Positions 1 through 8,718 of a DNA stretch of 64,000 nucleotides are shown here, piece by piece. This stretch comes from Chloroflexota bacterium (GTDB lineage: Bacteria > Chloroflexota > Anaerolineae > Aggregatilineales > Phototrophicaceae): positions 1 to 64,000 of the forward strand of contig JAPPFH010000131.1 of assembly GCA_028875185.1 (NCBI GenBank), read 5' to 3'. Under the pieces are notes generated by a model. The model did not search any database. It was not told where the DNA came from and worked only from the letters and a program-made list of their open reading frames with translations. A program made the translations under genes and the position numbers. Every line of letters begins with the position of its first letter. The stretch's first letter is position 1.

Positions 1-1
1 G

Positions 2-112
2 ACACTGCACTACGGCAAGGGGCCGGGTCACGTAGACATAGACCTTCGGGGATGGGGGTTTGTCGCGCTATCAATGAAATTCACCACTCCCCAGGCTGAG
101 CGCAATGATTGA
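2..112 (+). CDS. Possible C-terminal tail of a protein entering from the left edge
   Basis: An open frame runs in from the left edge and stops at TGA 110-112. It encodes about 36 residues, including the stretch GPGHVDIDLRGWGFVAL, which looks more protein-like than either other forward frame (both stop early). No family can be named from so little. It lies upstream of the IPP isomerase gene on the same strand with a gap of 78 bases. It could also be non-coding sequence that is open by chance. Confidence 0.3.
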   Translation, partial: TLHYGKGPGHVDIDLRGWGFVALSMKFTTPQAERND

Positions 113-190
113 CAGGCTTCGCCATCATCAGTACGATACACGCGCCATCGCTTGCGCAAACACAGGCTCTGAAATAAGGAACACCGGTTC

Positions 191-1234
191 ATGCCGAAAG
201 TGACGAAACACAACGCTACTGAAAGCCGAAAGGCGGACCACATTCGCATAAACCTCGAAAACGATGTGCAGTTCCCGCGCTTGAAAACCGGGCTGGAGCG
301 CTATCGTTTTCTCCATGAGGCGCTGCCCGAACTACACCTTGATGAGATAGACACGACCACTCAATTCTTGGGCAAGGAATTGGCGGCGCCAATTCTTATA
401 TCATCAATGACTGGCGGGACGGCGGTCGCGCAGGCGATCAACCGCAAGCTCGCGCGCGCTGCGCAAGCGCATCGTATAGCGATGGGCTTGGGGTCGCAGA
501 GAGCCGCCATTGAAGACTGCGTATTGTCGAGCAGCTTCCGCGTTCGTGATATCGCGCCCGACATACTGCTCTTCGCCAACATCGGCGCGGTGCAGTTGAA
601 TTACGGCTACGGACCTGAACAGTGCCAGAAGGCGATTGACATGGCCGGCGCTGACGCGCTGATTCTCCACTTCAATGTATTGCAGGAAGCAGTACAGCCG
701 GAGGGCGATGTTGATTTCTCGGGCCTGCTGCGCAAGGTAGCGCTCGTTTGCGCAAGTCTCAAAGCGCCGGTGATCGCCAAGGAAGTCGGCTGGGGCTTTT
801 CCGAGTCAGCCGTCCGCGGCTTGGCGGATGCCGGCGTGTCGGCAATTGATGTCGCTGGTTCTGGCGGAACATCCTGGAGCGAAGTCGAATACCACCGGGC
901 GCCAAGCGCTTTTCACGCGCGGGTCGCCCGCAGCTTTGTCGATTGGGGCATTCCGACGGCGGACGCCATTCAGATCGCGCGCGGCGCGGCGCCCGATTTG
1001 CCGATCATCGCCAGCGGCGGCCTGCGCGATGGCATTGATATCGCCAAGAGCCTGGCGCTGGGCGCCGACATCGCCGGCTTGGCCAGCCCCTTTTTGCAAG
1101 CAGCCAGCGATACCTTTCAAGCAGTTGACGATCTGATTCGAGAACTTAGAACACAACTGCGCATCGCGATGCTCTGCACCGGCTCGCGAGATATCGCAGC
1201 GCTGAATCGAGCTGAACTGCAATTCATGAGTTGA
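191..1234 (+). CDS. fni: Type 2 isopentenyl-diphosphate delta-isomerase (FMN-dependent)
   Basis: This cytosolic flavoenzyme interconverts IPP and DMAPP, the two C5 units used by the polyprenyl diphosphate synthase at the far end of the window. The protein is 347 residues, normal for the family. Visible signatures are ADHIRINLE near the N-terminus, the flavin-binding stretch [10 protein letters not shown] (about 74-83), the active-site segment [17 protein letters not shown] with the catalytic Gln, and a TIM-barrel phosphate site [11 protein letters not shown] followed by IASGGLRDG. The ATG at 191 follows AAGGA at a rather long distance. The last 11 bases overlap the 3' end of the convergent hemW gene. 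Type 2 rather than type 1 IDI is clear because there is no Nudix-like fold and the barrel motifs are intact. Confidence 0.95.
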   Translation: MPKVTKHNATESRKADHIRINLENDVQFPRLKTGLERYRFLHEALPELHLDEIDTTTQFLGKELAAPILISSMTGGTAVAQAINRKLARAAQAHRIAMGLGSQRAAIEDCVLSSSFRVRDIAPDILLFANIGAVQLNYGYGPEQCQKAIDMAGADALILHFNVLQEAVQPEGDVDFSGLLRKVALVCASLKAPVIAKEVGWGFSESAVRGLADAGVSAIDVAGSGGTSWSEVEYHRAPSAFHARVARSFVDWGIPTADAIQIARGAAPDLPIIASGGLRDGIDIAKSLALGADIAGLASPFLQAASDTFQAVDDLIRELRTQLRIAMLCTGSRDIAALNRAELQFMS

Positions 1235-2414
1235 TTCCCGCGACAAACTCTCGAATCACTAGATTGCTGAGCAGCCGCCCAGACTCGCTTAGGCGCAGGC
1301 GCGCCGGCGAAACATCGAGCAGACCTGCAGCCCTAAGCTTCTGGGTAGCTTCCGGAAACATGTCTATCATGTCGCAATCGAAGCGCTCTCTAAAGCTCGC
1401 GCGATTGATGCCTTCCCGCGTCAGACGCAATCCCATCATGATGGTCTCGTATAGATCGTCGGATTCGCTGACCGGTGTAGATTTCGCCACCGCCGGCGTA
1501 AGCGATGAGGCAGCGCGATTGTCGCCAACGTTTCTAAGCGCCGCTATATATCGTTCTGGCGCCGCTATGATGGAAAAGCGGCAACCGTCATAGAAACCAT
1601 GAGCGCCAGCGCCAAAGCCGATGTATTCCAGGTTGCGCCAGTACTGAAGATTATGGCGGCATGTTTTGCCGGGCTTGCGCCAATTGCTGATTTCGTATTG
1701 ATCATAGTCCGCATGCGTCAGCGCCGCCGAGGCGAATTCGTACATGTCCGCGAAGAGATCGTCATCGGGCCGCGGCAGTTCGCCAGCGTCGACTTGTTGC
1801 CGCAGCCGCGTACCACCTTTCAGCTCCAAGCCATACAGGGAAAAATGATCCGGCGATAGCCGCAGCGCCAATTGAATCGTTTCCCGCCAATCCGCCAGCG
1901 TCTCCCCGGGCGAGCCGAATATCACATCGAGATTGACATTGTCAAAGCCCGCGCGCCGGGCGAACAGCATGGCGGCTTCCACTGTGTCGAAATCATGCAG
2001 CCGGTCAAACATTTGCAGGATTGCGGCATTGGCGGACTGCATCCCGATGCTCAAGCGATTGATGCCGATGGCGCGCAAGTCCCGCAGATAAACTTCGCTC
2101 AAGTCATTGGGATTCGCTTCCAGCGAAACTTCGGCATCAGCGTCAAGGCGGAATTGCCGGCCAACTTGGCTAAAGATCCGCTCGACCTGGCGCGGATTCA
2201 GCAAAGAGGGAGAGCCGCCGCCAAAGTAGACGGTGTGGACGCGCCTGTGGCTTGCTTTCCGCGCCGCGTAGGCCAGCTCACTGCAAAGCGCTTCAAGGTA
2301 CGCCGGTATATGGCGCTCCATATTCGTATAGGTGTTGAATGCGCAATAACCGCAGCGAACCGTGCAGAAGGGGATATGGATATAAAGTGAAAGTTTAGAC
2401 TCGCTCGGCGTCAC
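1224..2414 (-). CDS. hemW: HemW-type radical SAM heme chaperone (coproporphyrinogen oxidase-like)
   Basis: A 396-residue radical-SAM protein of the HemN/HemW family. The [4Fe-4S] cluster motif is CTVRCGYC (C17, C21, C24). The next residues are AF, so the fourth cysteine of true HemN is missing. The heme-binding HNxxYW motif of HemW is present as HNLQYW (254-259), which argues for a heme chaperone rather than oxygen-independent coproporphyrinogen oxidase. YFGGGSPS and the C-terminal HemN domain are also seen. The start is GTG at 2414, supported by GAGGGG about nine bases upstream. It is convergent with fni, with overlapping 3' ends. Confidence 0.9.
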   Translation of the reverse strand: MTPSESKLSLYIHIPFCTVRCGYCAFNTYTNMERHIPAYLEALCSELAYAARKASHRRVHTVYFGGGSPSLLNPRQVERIFSQVGRQFRLDADAEVSLEANPNDLSEVYLRDLRAIGINRLSIGMQSANAAILQMFDRLHDFDTVEAAMLFARRAGFDNVNLDVIFGSPGETLADWRETIQLALRLSPDHFSLYGLELKGGTRLRQQVDAGELPRPDDDLFADMYEFASAALTHADYDQYEISNWRKPGKTCRHNLQYWRNLEYIGFGAGAHGFYDGCRFSIIAAPERYIAALRNVGDNRAASSLTPAVAKSTPVSESDDLYETIMMGLRLTREGINRASFRERFDCDMIDMFPEATQKLRAAGLLDVSPARLRLSESGRLLSNLVIREFVAGINS

Positions 2415-2440
2415 CGCATCCGCCCCTCGAAAGCCAATGA

Positions 2441-2469
2441 TTGCGTCATTTTCATTGGTAAAATATAAT
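2441..2469 (+). promoter_or_regulatory. Sigma70-like promoter for the PP2C phosphatase gene
   Basis: TTGCGT (2441-2446) is separated by 17 bases from a perfect TATAAT (2464-2469). Transcription would begin near 2476, leaving a leader of about 115 bases before the ATG at 2591. It lies between the divergent hemW and PP2C genes. Confidence 0.6.
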
Positions 2470-2537
2470 TGTGCAAGTTGTCAATCCCTGCTGGCCTAAT
2501 CGGTCGCAGTAGATTTTCACGTAGGTGTCAAAACTGG

Positions 2538-2567
2538 CTGGGGATAACGCGGTTGCGACTATCCCAG
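2538..2567 (+). promoter_or_regulatory. Stem-loop in the leader of the PP2C gene
   Basis: CTGGGGATA (2538-2546) can pair with TATCCCAG (2560-2567) with one bulged G, giving an eight-base-pair stem around a 13-base loop. It ends 23 bases before the start codon. There is no T-tract, so it is not a terminator. A role in translation or transcript stability is only a guess. Confidence 0.3.
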
Positions 2568-2590
2568 GCGCCGCCCCATAGGCATTCGCG

Positions 2591-3760
2591 ATGGAATTTC
2601 TCCGAAAATTGTTCGGCAGATCATCCCAAGATGTAGCGCGCGGGCGATCCGCTAGGCGGTCGGCGCATGTTACGCCAAGCCAAACGCAGCGCGTCGACAT
2701 GCCGGCCAGCGAAAATTGGTCGCCGGCGCAAAGGGAGGCGGAAAGCGAGACGGAAGCGCCCTTAGAGCCGCCGTCACGGCCGGCTTCCGCGGCGCCGGTT
2801 TTAGAGCCGCCCAGCGCCGATGAAGATGATGCGGCTGCGCTCGCGCATCAAGACGCGGCAGCCTCCTCAGATCAGGAAACCGGCGTTGAGGCGCCGGCGT
2901 CGGCGCAAGAATCCGCGGCTGAACCGGCCGCGCGGGCGGCCGCTCCAACACAGATTCCGACGCCTAAACCGATTCTCACGCGACAACAGCAATCCTTGAC
3001 TTACGGGATCGCCAGCGATGTTGGAATCGTGCGTGATAACAACGAAGACGCCTGTTTTGGCATGCAATGGCAATCCATTACAGTGGACGACCGACCCGAT
3101 TTCGGCTTATTCATTGTTGCCGACGGCATGGGCGGCCACTTGGATGGTGAACGCGCTTCCGGCGTCGCCGTGCAGACGCTGGCTGCGACCTTGCTCGAAA
3201 GCATCTACGTGCCAATGCTGAAAAACTTCAACGCCGGCACTAGCCCAACGATAATGGAAGCGCTCGTCAATGCCTCCGAAAAGGCGAATCGCGCTGTCCT
3301 AAAGCGTGTTCCGGGCGGCGGAACCACACTTTCCGCGGTCGCCATCGTTGGCAATCTGGCTTATCTTGTTCACGTTGGCGACAGCCGCGCCTACCTGATG
3401 CACGAAAACAAGATTGAACAACTCACAACCGATCATACCTTGGTGCAGCGCCTCATTGCGATGCAAGAGTTGACTGTGGAGGAGGCTGAACATTACCCGC
3501 AGAAAAACGTTTTGTATCGGGCGATCGGGCAGAACGAGCAACTGAAGATGGAGCGCTTGATCAGAACCTTGCCATCGGGCGGCCAGGTGCTGCTGTGCAC
3601 CGACGGATTATGGGATGTGTTGGACGACGACACGATCCGCGATGTTTCACTGGACGCCAACTCGCCGCAAGAAGCATGCGACCGCTTGGTGCGTTTCGCG
3701 AACGAGCGCGGGGGCAGCGACAATATCACGGTCATCATATTCAAATTGCCCTGCCAATGA
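2591..3760 (+). CDS. PP2C-family (PPM) serine/threonine protein phosphatase
   Basis: A 389-residue protein with a low-complexity N-terminal part rich in Ala, Glu and Pro (about residues 15-125) and a C-terminal PP2C catalytic domain. Metal-binding and catalytic motifs are in order: RDNNEDA, VADGMGGH, GGTTLSA, VHVGDSRAYL, LTTDHTLV, LLCTDGLWD and GGSDNITV. These are the conserved acidic residues expected for a Mn/Mg-dependent phosphatase. No transmembrane segment is seen, so it should be cytosolic. No serine/threonine kinase lies nearby. The next gene downstream is an OmpR-type regulator, about 100 bases away with a stem-loop between, so the two may be co-transcribed. Confidence 0.92.
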   Translation: MEFLRKLFGRSSQDVARGRSARRSAHVTPSQTQRVDMPASENWSPAQREAESETEAPLEPPSRPASAAPVLEPPSADEDDAAALAHQDAAASSDQETGVEAPASAQESAAEPAARAAAPTQIPTPKPILTRQQQSLTYGIASDVGIVRDNNEDACFGMQWQSITVDDRPDFGLFIVADGMGGHLDGERASGVAVQTLAATLLESIYVPMLKNFNAGTSPTIMEALVNASEKANRAVLKRVPGGGTTLSAVAIVGNLAYLVHVGDSRAYLMHENKIEQLTTDHTLVQRLIAMQELTVEEAEHYPQKNVLYRAIGQNEQLKMERLIRTLPSGGQVLLCTDGLWDVLDDDTIRDVSLDANSPQEACDRLVRFANERGGSDNITVIIFKLPCQ

Positions 3761-3804
3761 GAGCCGAAATTGATGCGGCGCAAGCGCGACAGCGCGCCCG
3801 AAAG

Positions 3805-3835
3805 AGCGAAGTCGGCCGCAATGCCGACCTTCGCT
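3805..3835 (+). promoter_or_regulatory. Inverted repeat between the PP2C and response regulator genes
   Basis: AGCGAAGTCGGC (3805-3816) pairs with GCCGAC-C-TTCGCT (3823-3835) across a six-base loop, giving twelve base pairs with one bulged C. It lies 25 bases before the regulator's likely start. No run of T follows, so it is more likely a processing, attenuation or operator site than a simple terminator. Confidence 0.45.
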
Positions 3836-3859
3836 GTAGCGCCATGATGGGAGATGGTC

Positions 3860-4585
3860 ATGAATCCTAGCCCAACCATTCAGCCCAAACAGAAAGGCAA
3901 ACGCATCCTCGTCGTCGATGACGAGCCGCGCATGATTGGCTTCATTCGCATGAACCTGGAATTGGAAGAACACATGGTGATCGCGGCGCATAATGGCTTG
4001 GAAGCGCTGGACGCCATTCGTACGCAGCTGCCTGATCTGGTTCTGCTGGATGTGATGATGCCGGAGCTGGATGGCTTCGAGACCCTGCGGATGCTGAGGG
4101 AGTTCTCTGATATCCCGGTCATCATGCTGACGGCGAAAGGCGAGGAGAACGACAAAGTTTATGGGCTTGAGCTTGGCGCTGACGATTATATTTCCAAGCC
4201 ATTTGGTCCGCGCGAGCTCTCAAGCCGCATTAGGACGATCTTTCGCCGGCTTGAGAAGCCAACCACCGACGAAGCGATTATGCAAATTGACGAGCGGCTA
4301 AGCGTTGATTTCAATCGGCGCGAAGTTATCGTGAATGGCGACCGCATCAAGCTGCGGCCGACAGAATATCGCCTGCTGTACCATCTCATCCGCAACGCCG
4401 GCTGGACGGTGCCGCACGATCAGCTCTTACAGAAGGTGTGGGGATACGAGTATCGCGATGAGGCGCACTACGTAAGGCTTTACGTCAATTACCTGCGCGA
4501 CAAAATTGAAGCGGATCCCGCGAACCCGCAATACATCATCACCGAGCGCGGCGTCGGTTACCGCTTCATCGATTTTCGCCGCTGA
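3860..4585 (+). CDS. OmpR/PhoB-family response regulator, orphan
   Basis: A two-domain response regulator: an N-terminal receiver domain (VVDDEPRM acidic pocket, phospho-acceptor Asp in [13 protein letters not shown], conserved Thr in MLTAKG, Lys in ISKPFG) and a C-terminal winged-helix DNA-binding domain ending in TERGVGYRF. The ATG at 3860 is preferred because GGGAG (3849-3853) sits six bases upstream. The in-frame ATG at 3854 touches that ribosome-binding site. The product is 241 residues. No histidine kinase is adjacent; the upstream neighbour is a PP2C phosphatase. Targets cannot be told from the sequence. Confidence 0.92.
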   Translation: MNPSPTIQPKQKGKRILVVDDEPRMIGFIRMNLELEEHMVIAAHNGLEALDAIRTQLPDLVLLDVMMPELDGFETLRMLREFSDIPVIMLTAKGEENDKVYGLELGADDYISKPFGPRELSSRIRTIFRRLEKPTTDEAIMQIDERLSVDFNRREVIVNGDRIKLRPTEYRLLYHLIRNAGWTVPHDQLLQKVWGYEYRDEAHYVRLYVNYLRDKIEADPANPQYIITERGVGYRFIDFRR

Positions 4586-4602
4586 GCCTTGGTGACACGT
4601 TT

Positions 4603-4956
4603 CTATTTCGGCATGAAACCGAAATCGATGTATAGGCAGGTCTTCGCCGCCGGGCTTTTGCCGTGCGCTTTGCAATCGATCTGACCGTAATCGCGAAAGA
4701 TGAAGATAGAGCGGTCTCGCCGTTTCAATCGCTTCTTTAGGGTATTCCACTGCGATTTGCTGGGCAGACATTTCCCTTCAGCCAGCTGAAAATGATTCAG
4801 ATTGAAAACCGCTCGGTAATGATGATCGTCAAATTCGACCAGTTGCAGCAAGGCGGCGCCGCGTGGGCTTGAAAGCGCCTGATGGATCAAAGAGGCGGCA
4901 TAGCCGCGCTTGACCTTGCGGAATGGCGGCAAATCATTGGACATAGCGTAGGACAC
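4603..4956 (-). CDS. Hypothetical protein, 117 residues
   Basis: I do not recognise the family. The protein is basic in the middle (TLKKRLKRRDRS), has no signal peptide or membrane span, and ends 17 bases from the convergent response regulator. GTG at 4956 is the likely start, with GAGGAG about ten bases upstream. The alternative ATG at 4944 is farther from that site. Two cysteines (in GKCLPS and IDCKAHG) and a third in KTCLYID are scattered and form no clear metal motif. Reading-frame quality and the ribosome site support a real gene. Confidence 0.6.
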   Translation of the reverse strand: MSYAMSNDLPPFRKVKRGYAASLIHQALSSPRGAALLQLVEFDDHHYRAVFNLNHFQLAEGKCLPSKSQWNTLKKRLKRRDRSIFIFRDYGQIDCKAHGKSPAAKTCLYIDFGFMPK

Positions 4957-5026
4957 CGTTGTGATTCTCCTCGACGTTCAATACTCAAGGGTGACGCTGC
5001 GCGCAAGCCGGCGATAAGTTTGGCAG

Positions 5027-5055
5027 ATGACAGAAGCGCCTTTTAAGATTATACT
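5027..5055 (+). promoter_or_regulatory. Sigma70-like promoter for the flavin reductase gene
   Basis: ATGACA (5027-5032) is separated by 17 bases from TATACT (5050-5055). The initiation site would be about 20 bases before the start codon. A strong ribosome site, AAGGGAAGG, precedes the ATG at 5080. Confidence 0.65.
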
Positions 5056-5079
5056 CCCGCCGATATAAGGGAAGGCGCT

Positions 5080-5583
5080 ATGAGCGAAGTTGATGGGCAG
5101 AGTTTCAAAAACATCCTTGCATGCTGGGCGGCGGGCATCACGGTCGTCAGCGTTAATTCAAACGAAGACTGGCAAGCCATCACCGTTAATTCCTTCACGA
5201 GCGTCAGCATGGTTCCACCGTTGATTTGCCTCAACGTCGCCAATCGGCTTGACGCCTGCGCGTATATTGCCCGGGAAAGACATTTCGCCATCAGCATCCT
5301 CTCCGACAAGCAGTTGGACTTGGGCAAACGATTCGCCGGATACTTCGACGATCGCTTGGAAAACCGATTTGATGACCTTGCCTGCGAGACGACAGCGCTC
5401 GGCGATCCAGTCATCCCCGATGCGATGGCTTGGCTGGGCTGCACCGTCGTAGAACAGCTTAATTTCGGCGAGAACACCATGTTTGTCGGCCAGGTCCGCG
5501 AAGGCGCCTGGACCGACGACAAAACTCCCCTGCTCTATCACAACCGCCGCTGGGGAATATTCCAAGCGACCGAAGAGAAGTAG
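5080..5583 (+). CDS. Flavin reductase-like FMN-binding protein
   Basis: A 167-residue protein with the split-barrel flavin reductase domain over nearly its full length. Family features include AAGITVVSV near the N-terminus, the FMN-phosphate loop TVNSFTSVSMVPPLICLNV, FAISILSDKQ and the C-terminal GQV...LLYHNRRWG. Members reduce free flavin with NAD(P)H for a partner monooxygenase, or bind FMN themselves. No monooxygenase lies next to it, so the partner is unknown. The gene has its own promoter and stands opposite the convergent glucokinase. Confidence 0.85.
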   Translation: MSEVDGQSFKNILACWAAGITVVSVNSNEDWQAITVNSFTSVSMVPPLICLNVANRLDACAYIARERHFAISILSDKQLDLGKRFAGYFDDRLENRFDDLACETTALGDPVIPDAMAWLGCTVVEQLNFGENTMFVGQVREGAWTDDKTPLLYHNRRWGIFQATEEK

Positions 5584-5604
5584 CCAGAAATATTTTCAAG
5601 CCGG

Positions 5605-6339
5605 CTACATGTCAACAGCGGCGACAGCGGCGCCAACGATACCGGCGCGGTTCCGCAGTTGGGCGGGCAAAACCTCCGTCTGGCATTTAAGATAGGGGAA
5701 GAACTTCTGATGGCGCTTGCTGACGCCGCCGCCAATGATGAAGAGATCAGGCGTGATTAGCGACTCCAGATATTCGAGGTATTCAGAAACGCGTTTGCCC
5801 CATTGTTTCCAACTGTAACCGCGCTGCTGGCGGGCGCGGTCGGTCGCGCGTTCTTCCGCATCCTTGCCGCGAATGATAAGATGGCCGAGTTCGGTATTCG
5901 GTACCAGGCGCCCGTCAATGAAGAGCGAACTGCCAATGCCTGTGCCCAGCGTTAGAATCGCGACTAATCCGTCACGTTCGCGGCCCGCGCCGAATTTCAT
6001 CTCGGCGACGCCTGCGGCATCGGCGTCGTTTAACACGAGGACCGGGTTGCCCGTCGCCGTTTCCAGCAAGCCCTTGGCGTCGGCGCCGATCCAGGTGCTG
6101 TCTACATTGGCGGCGGTCATTGTCACACCGCGTTTTACCACCGCCGGAACAGTGCAGCCGATGGCGGAATTCCAATCAAAGTGAGCGGAGATATCTCCAA
6201 CGACGGCGGCGACGGCTTCCGGCTTAGATGGCTGTGGCGTTTCAATGCGCAAGCGTTCAGTAACAAATGCGCCATCTGTGGTATCAACGATTGCGCCCTT
6301 AATGCCTGACCCGCCGATATCAACTCCGAGCACTTGCAT
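5605..6339 (-). CDS. ppgK: Polyphosphate glucokinase (ROK family)
   Basis: This enzyme phosphorylates glucose with polyphosphate (often also ATP) to feed glycolysis. The 244-residue protein begins VLGVDIGGSGIKGA, the nucleotide/phosphate loop of the ROK fold, followed by NDADAAGVAEM with the catalytic Asp and TLGTGIGSSLF. The tail contains the PPGK-type stretch QQRGYSWKQWGKRV and IIGGGVSKR. The start is ATG at 6339: AGGAGG precedes it at a normal distance, and an upstream in-frame ATG at 6384 has no such support and would add unconserved residues. The zinc-binding cysteines of classical ROK proteins are absent, as expected for the polyphosphate group. Confidence 0.9.
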   Translation of the reverse strand: MQVLGVDIGGSGIKGAIVDTTDGAFVTERLRIETPQPSKPEAVAAVVGDISAHFDWNSAIGCTVPAVVKRGVTMTAANVDSTWIGADAKGLLETATGNPVLVLNDADAAGVAEMKFGAGRERDGLVAILTLGTGIGSSLFIDGRLVPNTELGHLIIRGKDAEERATDRARQQRGYSWKQWGKRVSEYLEYLESLITPDLFIIGGGVSKRHQKFFPYLKCQTEVLPAQLRNRAGIVGAAVAAVDM

Positions 6340-6573
6340 TGCCGTCGCCTCCTGAATCGATTTAGACCGAGCCGATTCTACCATAGGTCTTGGCCGTCCG
6401 GCGGCGTGGATTCACGTAGATCTGCTATCATTCCTGGGCTCATAAAAGGGACGCGCAAACCGACGCCGACTTCCGATTGCCATACGATTGTCTGACCTGC
6501 GTCAGTCACAAATTGATGTATTCGCTGTTTTGCGCTTTAATGGAGACGGGACGATAAGGAATCGGGGAACGAT

Positions 6574-7605
6574 ATGCGTTTCAGCAGCCTACTATTCTCG
6601 GCAGTCATCCTGGCTACGGCGAATCTTCAGGTTTTCGCGCAAACAGTCTGTCCACCGGACGGCTGCGGTTTGTCCGTCAGCGCGATCGAGGCTAACCGCT
6701 GGCCGCGTGTGCAGCCGCTGCCGATCGACGATGCCTTGCTTTTCGATCGCGACTACCGGCAGATTGAAGGCGCATTCAGCGTGCACACCGCGCCAAACAG
6801 CCCTGAGCGCGAAAATTTCGGAGCCGGTTACACATTCCTGACCGTGATTGAGCAAAGCGGCGAATGGACGCGAGTTGGCGATAACCAATGGGTGCAATCG
6901 GAGATTCTGAGCGACACGATCGCGCCGTCACGTTTCGCTGGCGCGCTTCTGCCGCAAGACGAGGCGCTGCCCTACCCGGTCGCCTGGACCTTGTGGCATT
7001 TGCGCGGCTCAAGGACGCCGGGCGGGCCGGAGGCGGCTGACAACCCCTTCCTTTATCGCTATACGCGGGTTTACATTTACGCGACAGTCGAAGTCAACGG
7101 TTACTTCTGGTATCAAATCGGTCCCGATCAATGGGTGCACCAATTCAAAGTCGCCAAGCTGTTGCCGGTTAACAAACCGGAAGCAGTCGACACGGAAAAA
7201 TGGGTCAGCGTCGATTTGTATGAGCAAGTCGCTATCGCCTACGAAGGCAACCGGCCCGTATTCGCCACCTTGGTTTCATCAGGCTTGGAAGACTGGCCCA
7301 CTAACGAGGGGGTTTTCCACGTATATGTGCGCTTTAAGCGGACGCGAATGAGCGGGGCATACGCGCAGCCCGACTTCTATTATTTGCAAGAGGTGCCCTG
7401 GACGATGTATTTCGATGATCAGATTGCGCTGCATGGCGCGTATTGGCACGACGGATTCGGTTTTCGCCGAAGCCACGGCTGCGTCAACCTGACGATCACA
7501 GACGCGCACTGGCTCTTTCATTGGGCGGAAAGCGAGTACGATTACGGGGCGGGTGATATGGTCGGTCCAGCAGTATTCGTGTATTCGAGCGGCGTATACA
7601 ATTGA
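6574..7605 (+). CDS. Secreted L,D-transpeptidase (YkuD domain)
   Basis: An exported cell-wall enzyme that makes 3-3 peptidoglycan cross-links or attaches proteins to the wall. Residues 1-23 form a signal peptide ending near VFAQ. The middle region has two SH3-like blocks, each closing with a WV dipeptide (DNQWVQ, PDQWVH). The C-terminal YkuD catalytic domain carries HGAYWHDGFGFRRSHGCVNL, with the active-site Cys in SHGCVN. Length is 343 residues. It is convergent with asd, with 15 bases between the stops. Confidence 0.9.
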   Translation: MRFSSLLFSAVILATANLQVFAQTVCPPDGCGLSVSAIEANRWPRVQPLPIDDALLFDRDYRQIEGAFSVHTAPNSPERENFGAGYTFLTVIEQSGEWTRVGDNQWVQSEILSDTIAPSRFAGALLPQDEALPYPVAWTLWHLRGSRTPGGPEAADNPFLYRYTRVYIYATVEVNGYFWYQIGPDQWVHQFKVAKLLPVNKPEAVDTEKWVSVDLYEQVAIAYEGNRPVFATLVSSGLEDWPTNEGVFHVYVRFKRTRMSGAYAQPDFYYLQEVPWTMYFDDQIALHGAYWHDGFGFRRSHGCVNLTITDAHWLFHWAESEYDYGAGDMVGPAVFVYSSGVYN

Positions 7606-7620
7606 GGCTGGTCCACACGA

Positions 7621-8703
7621 TTAGCTGACTGAAGCCGCCTCGATTTGGCGGAATCCCTCAATATAACCGGCAATAGCCAATAGTTCGGCATTCATAATGC
7701 TGCAGCCAGCGGCGCCACGCACGGTATTATGAGACAGAGCGGCGAATTTGTATCCGAGGATTGGGCATTCTCGCAATCGACCAATGCTGGTCATCATGCC
7801 GCGGCCGGCAGCGCGGTCGCGCCGCGGCTGCGGGCGGTCAATCTGGTCCAAGTATTGCAGCGGATAGCGCGGCGCGCTGGGCAAGCCGCGAACAGGATCG
7901 GCCGCCTGCCAGGTCGTCCAGTCATCCACGATCGACGAGAGCGCCGGTCCCTCCTCTAACTCGACCGAGATATTGACCAGATGGCCATCTTGCACCGGCA
8001 CCCGGGTGCAGGTGGCGCTAACCAACATCTCGAGCGTCTCAATGCCTTCTCCGTCGAAATAGCCCAGCATCTTGCGCGATTCGGTTTCCATCTTTTCTTC
8101 GTCGCCGGGCACGTAGGGAATGATATTGTCGATCATATCCATCGACGACACACCGGGATAACCGGCGCCGCTGACGGCTTGCTCGCTAACCAGGTGCAAT
8201 CGGCGAATACCATATTTGACTAGCGGTTTAAGCGCCATCACTACCGGCATTACCGTGCAATTGGAATTGGCGATGAGCGCGCCGCTGGTCCAACCACGAT
8301 TGCGGCGCTGGACTGCAACCAAGCCAAGATGTTCCGCGTTGACCTCGGGCAATAACAAAGGCACATCAGGCAGCATGCGATTGGCTGAGGCGTTGCTGCA
8401 AACGACGTGACCAGCGGCCGCCAACTCAAGCTCGCGCGCGGCAGCCGCTTCTTTGGGCAGCGCCGAGAATACCAGCGGCGCAGCGATCGGGTCATCCAGC
8501 GCCTTCACCGTGAGACCGGCTGCAGTCGCCGGCGGATTATCATTCAGGATCCAATGGGCGGCCTCGGAGTAGGTCTTGCCAGCGCTGCGGCTCGACCCGA
8601 AGACCTCGCTGACGCGAAACCAGGGGTGATTTTGCAGCAGCTGAATAAACCGCTGGCCGACGGCGCCAGTCGCTCCCAGAATCGCTACATCAAGTTTGGG
8701 CAT
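7621..8703 (-). CDS. asd: Aspartate-semialdehyde dehydrogenase
   Basis: Reduces aspartyl phosphate to aspartate semialdehyde in the lysine/threonine/methionine and diaminopimelate pathway. The 360-residue sequence starts with a Rossmann NADP site, AILGATGAVGQRF, and carries the catalytic Cys in NSNCTVMP. It resembles the archaeal/fungal-type subgroup (long form with SEQAVSGAGYPG). It lies 15 bases downstream of pheA on the same strand, so the two are probably one transcript for amino-acid synthesis. Confidence 0.93.
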   Translation of the reverse strand: MPKLDVAILGATGAVGQRFIQLLQNHPWFRVSEVFGSSRSAGKTYSEAAHWILNDNPPATAAGLTVKALDDPIAAPLVFSALPKEAAAARELELAAAGHVVCSNASANRMLPDVPLLLPEVNAEHLGLVAVQRRNRGWTSGALIANSNCTVMPVVMALKPLVKYGIRRLHLVSEQAVSGAGYPGVSSMDMIDNIIPYVPGDEEKMETESRKMLGYFDGEGIETLEMLVSATCTRVPVQDGHLVNISVELEEGPALSSIVDDWTTWQAADPVRGLPSAPRYPLQYLDQIDRPQPRRDRAAGRGMMTSIGRLRECPILGYKFAALSHNTVRGAAGCSIMNAELLAIAGYIEGFRQIEAASVS

Positions 8704-8718
8704 ATTTGCCTCCCGCTT

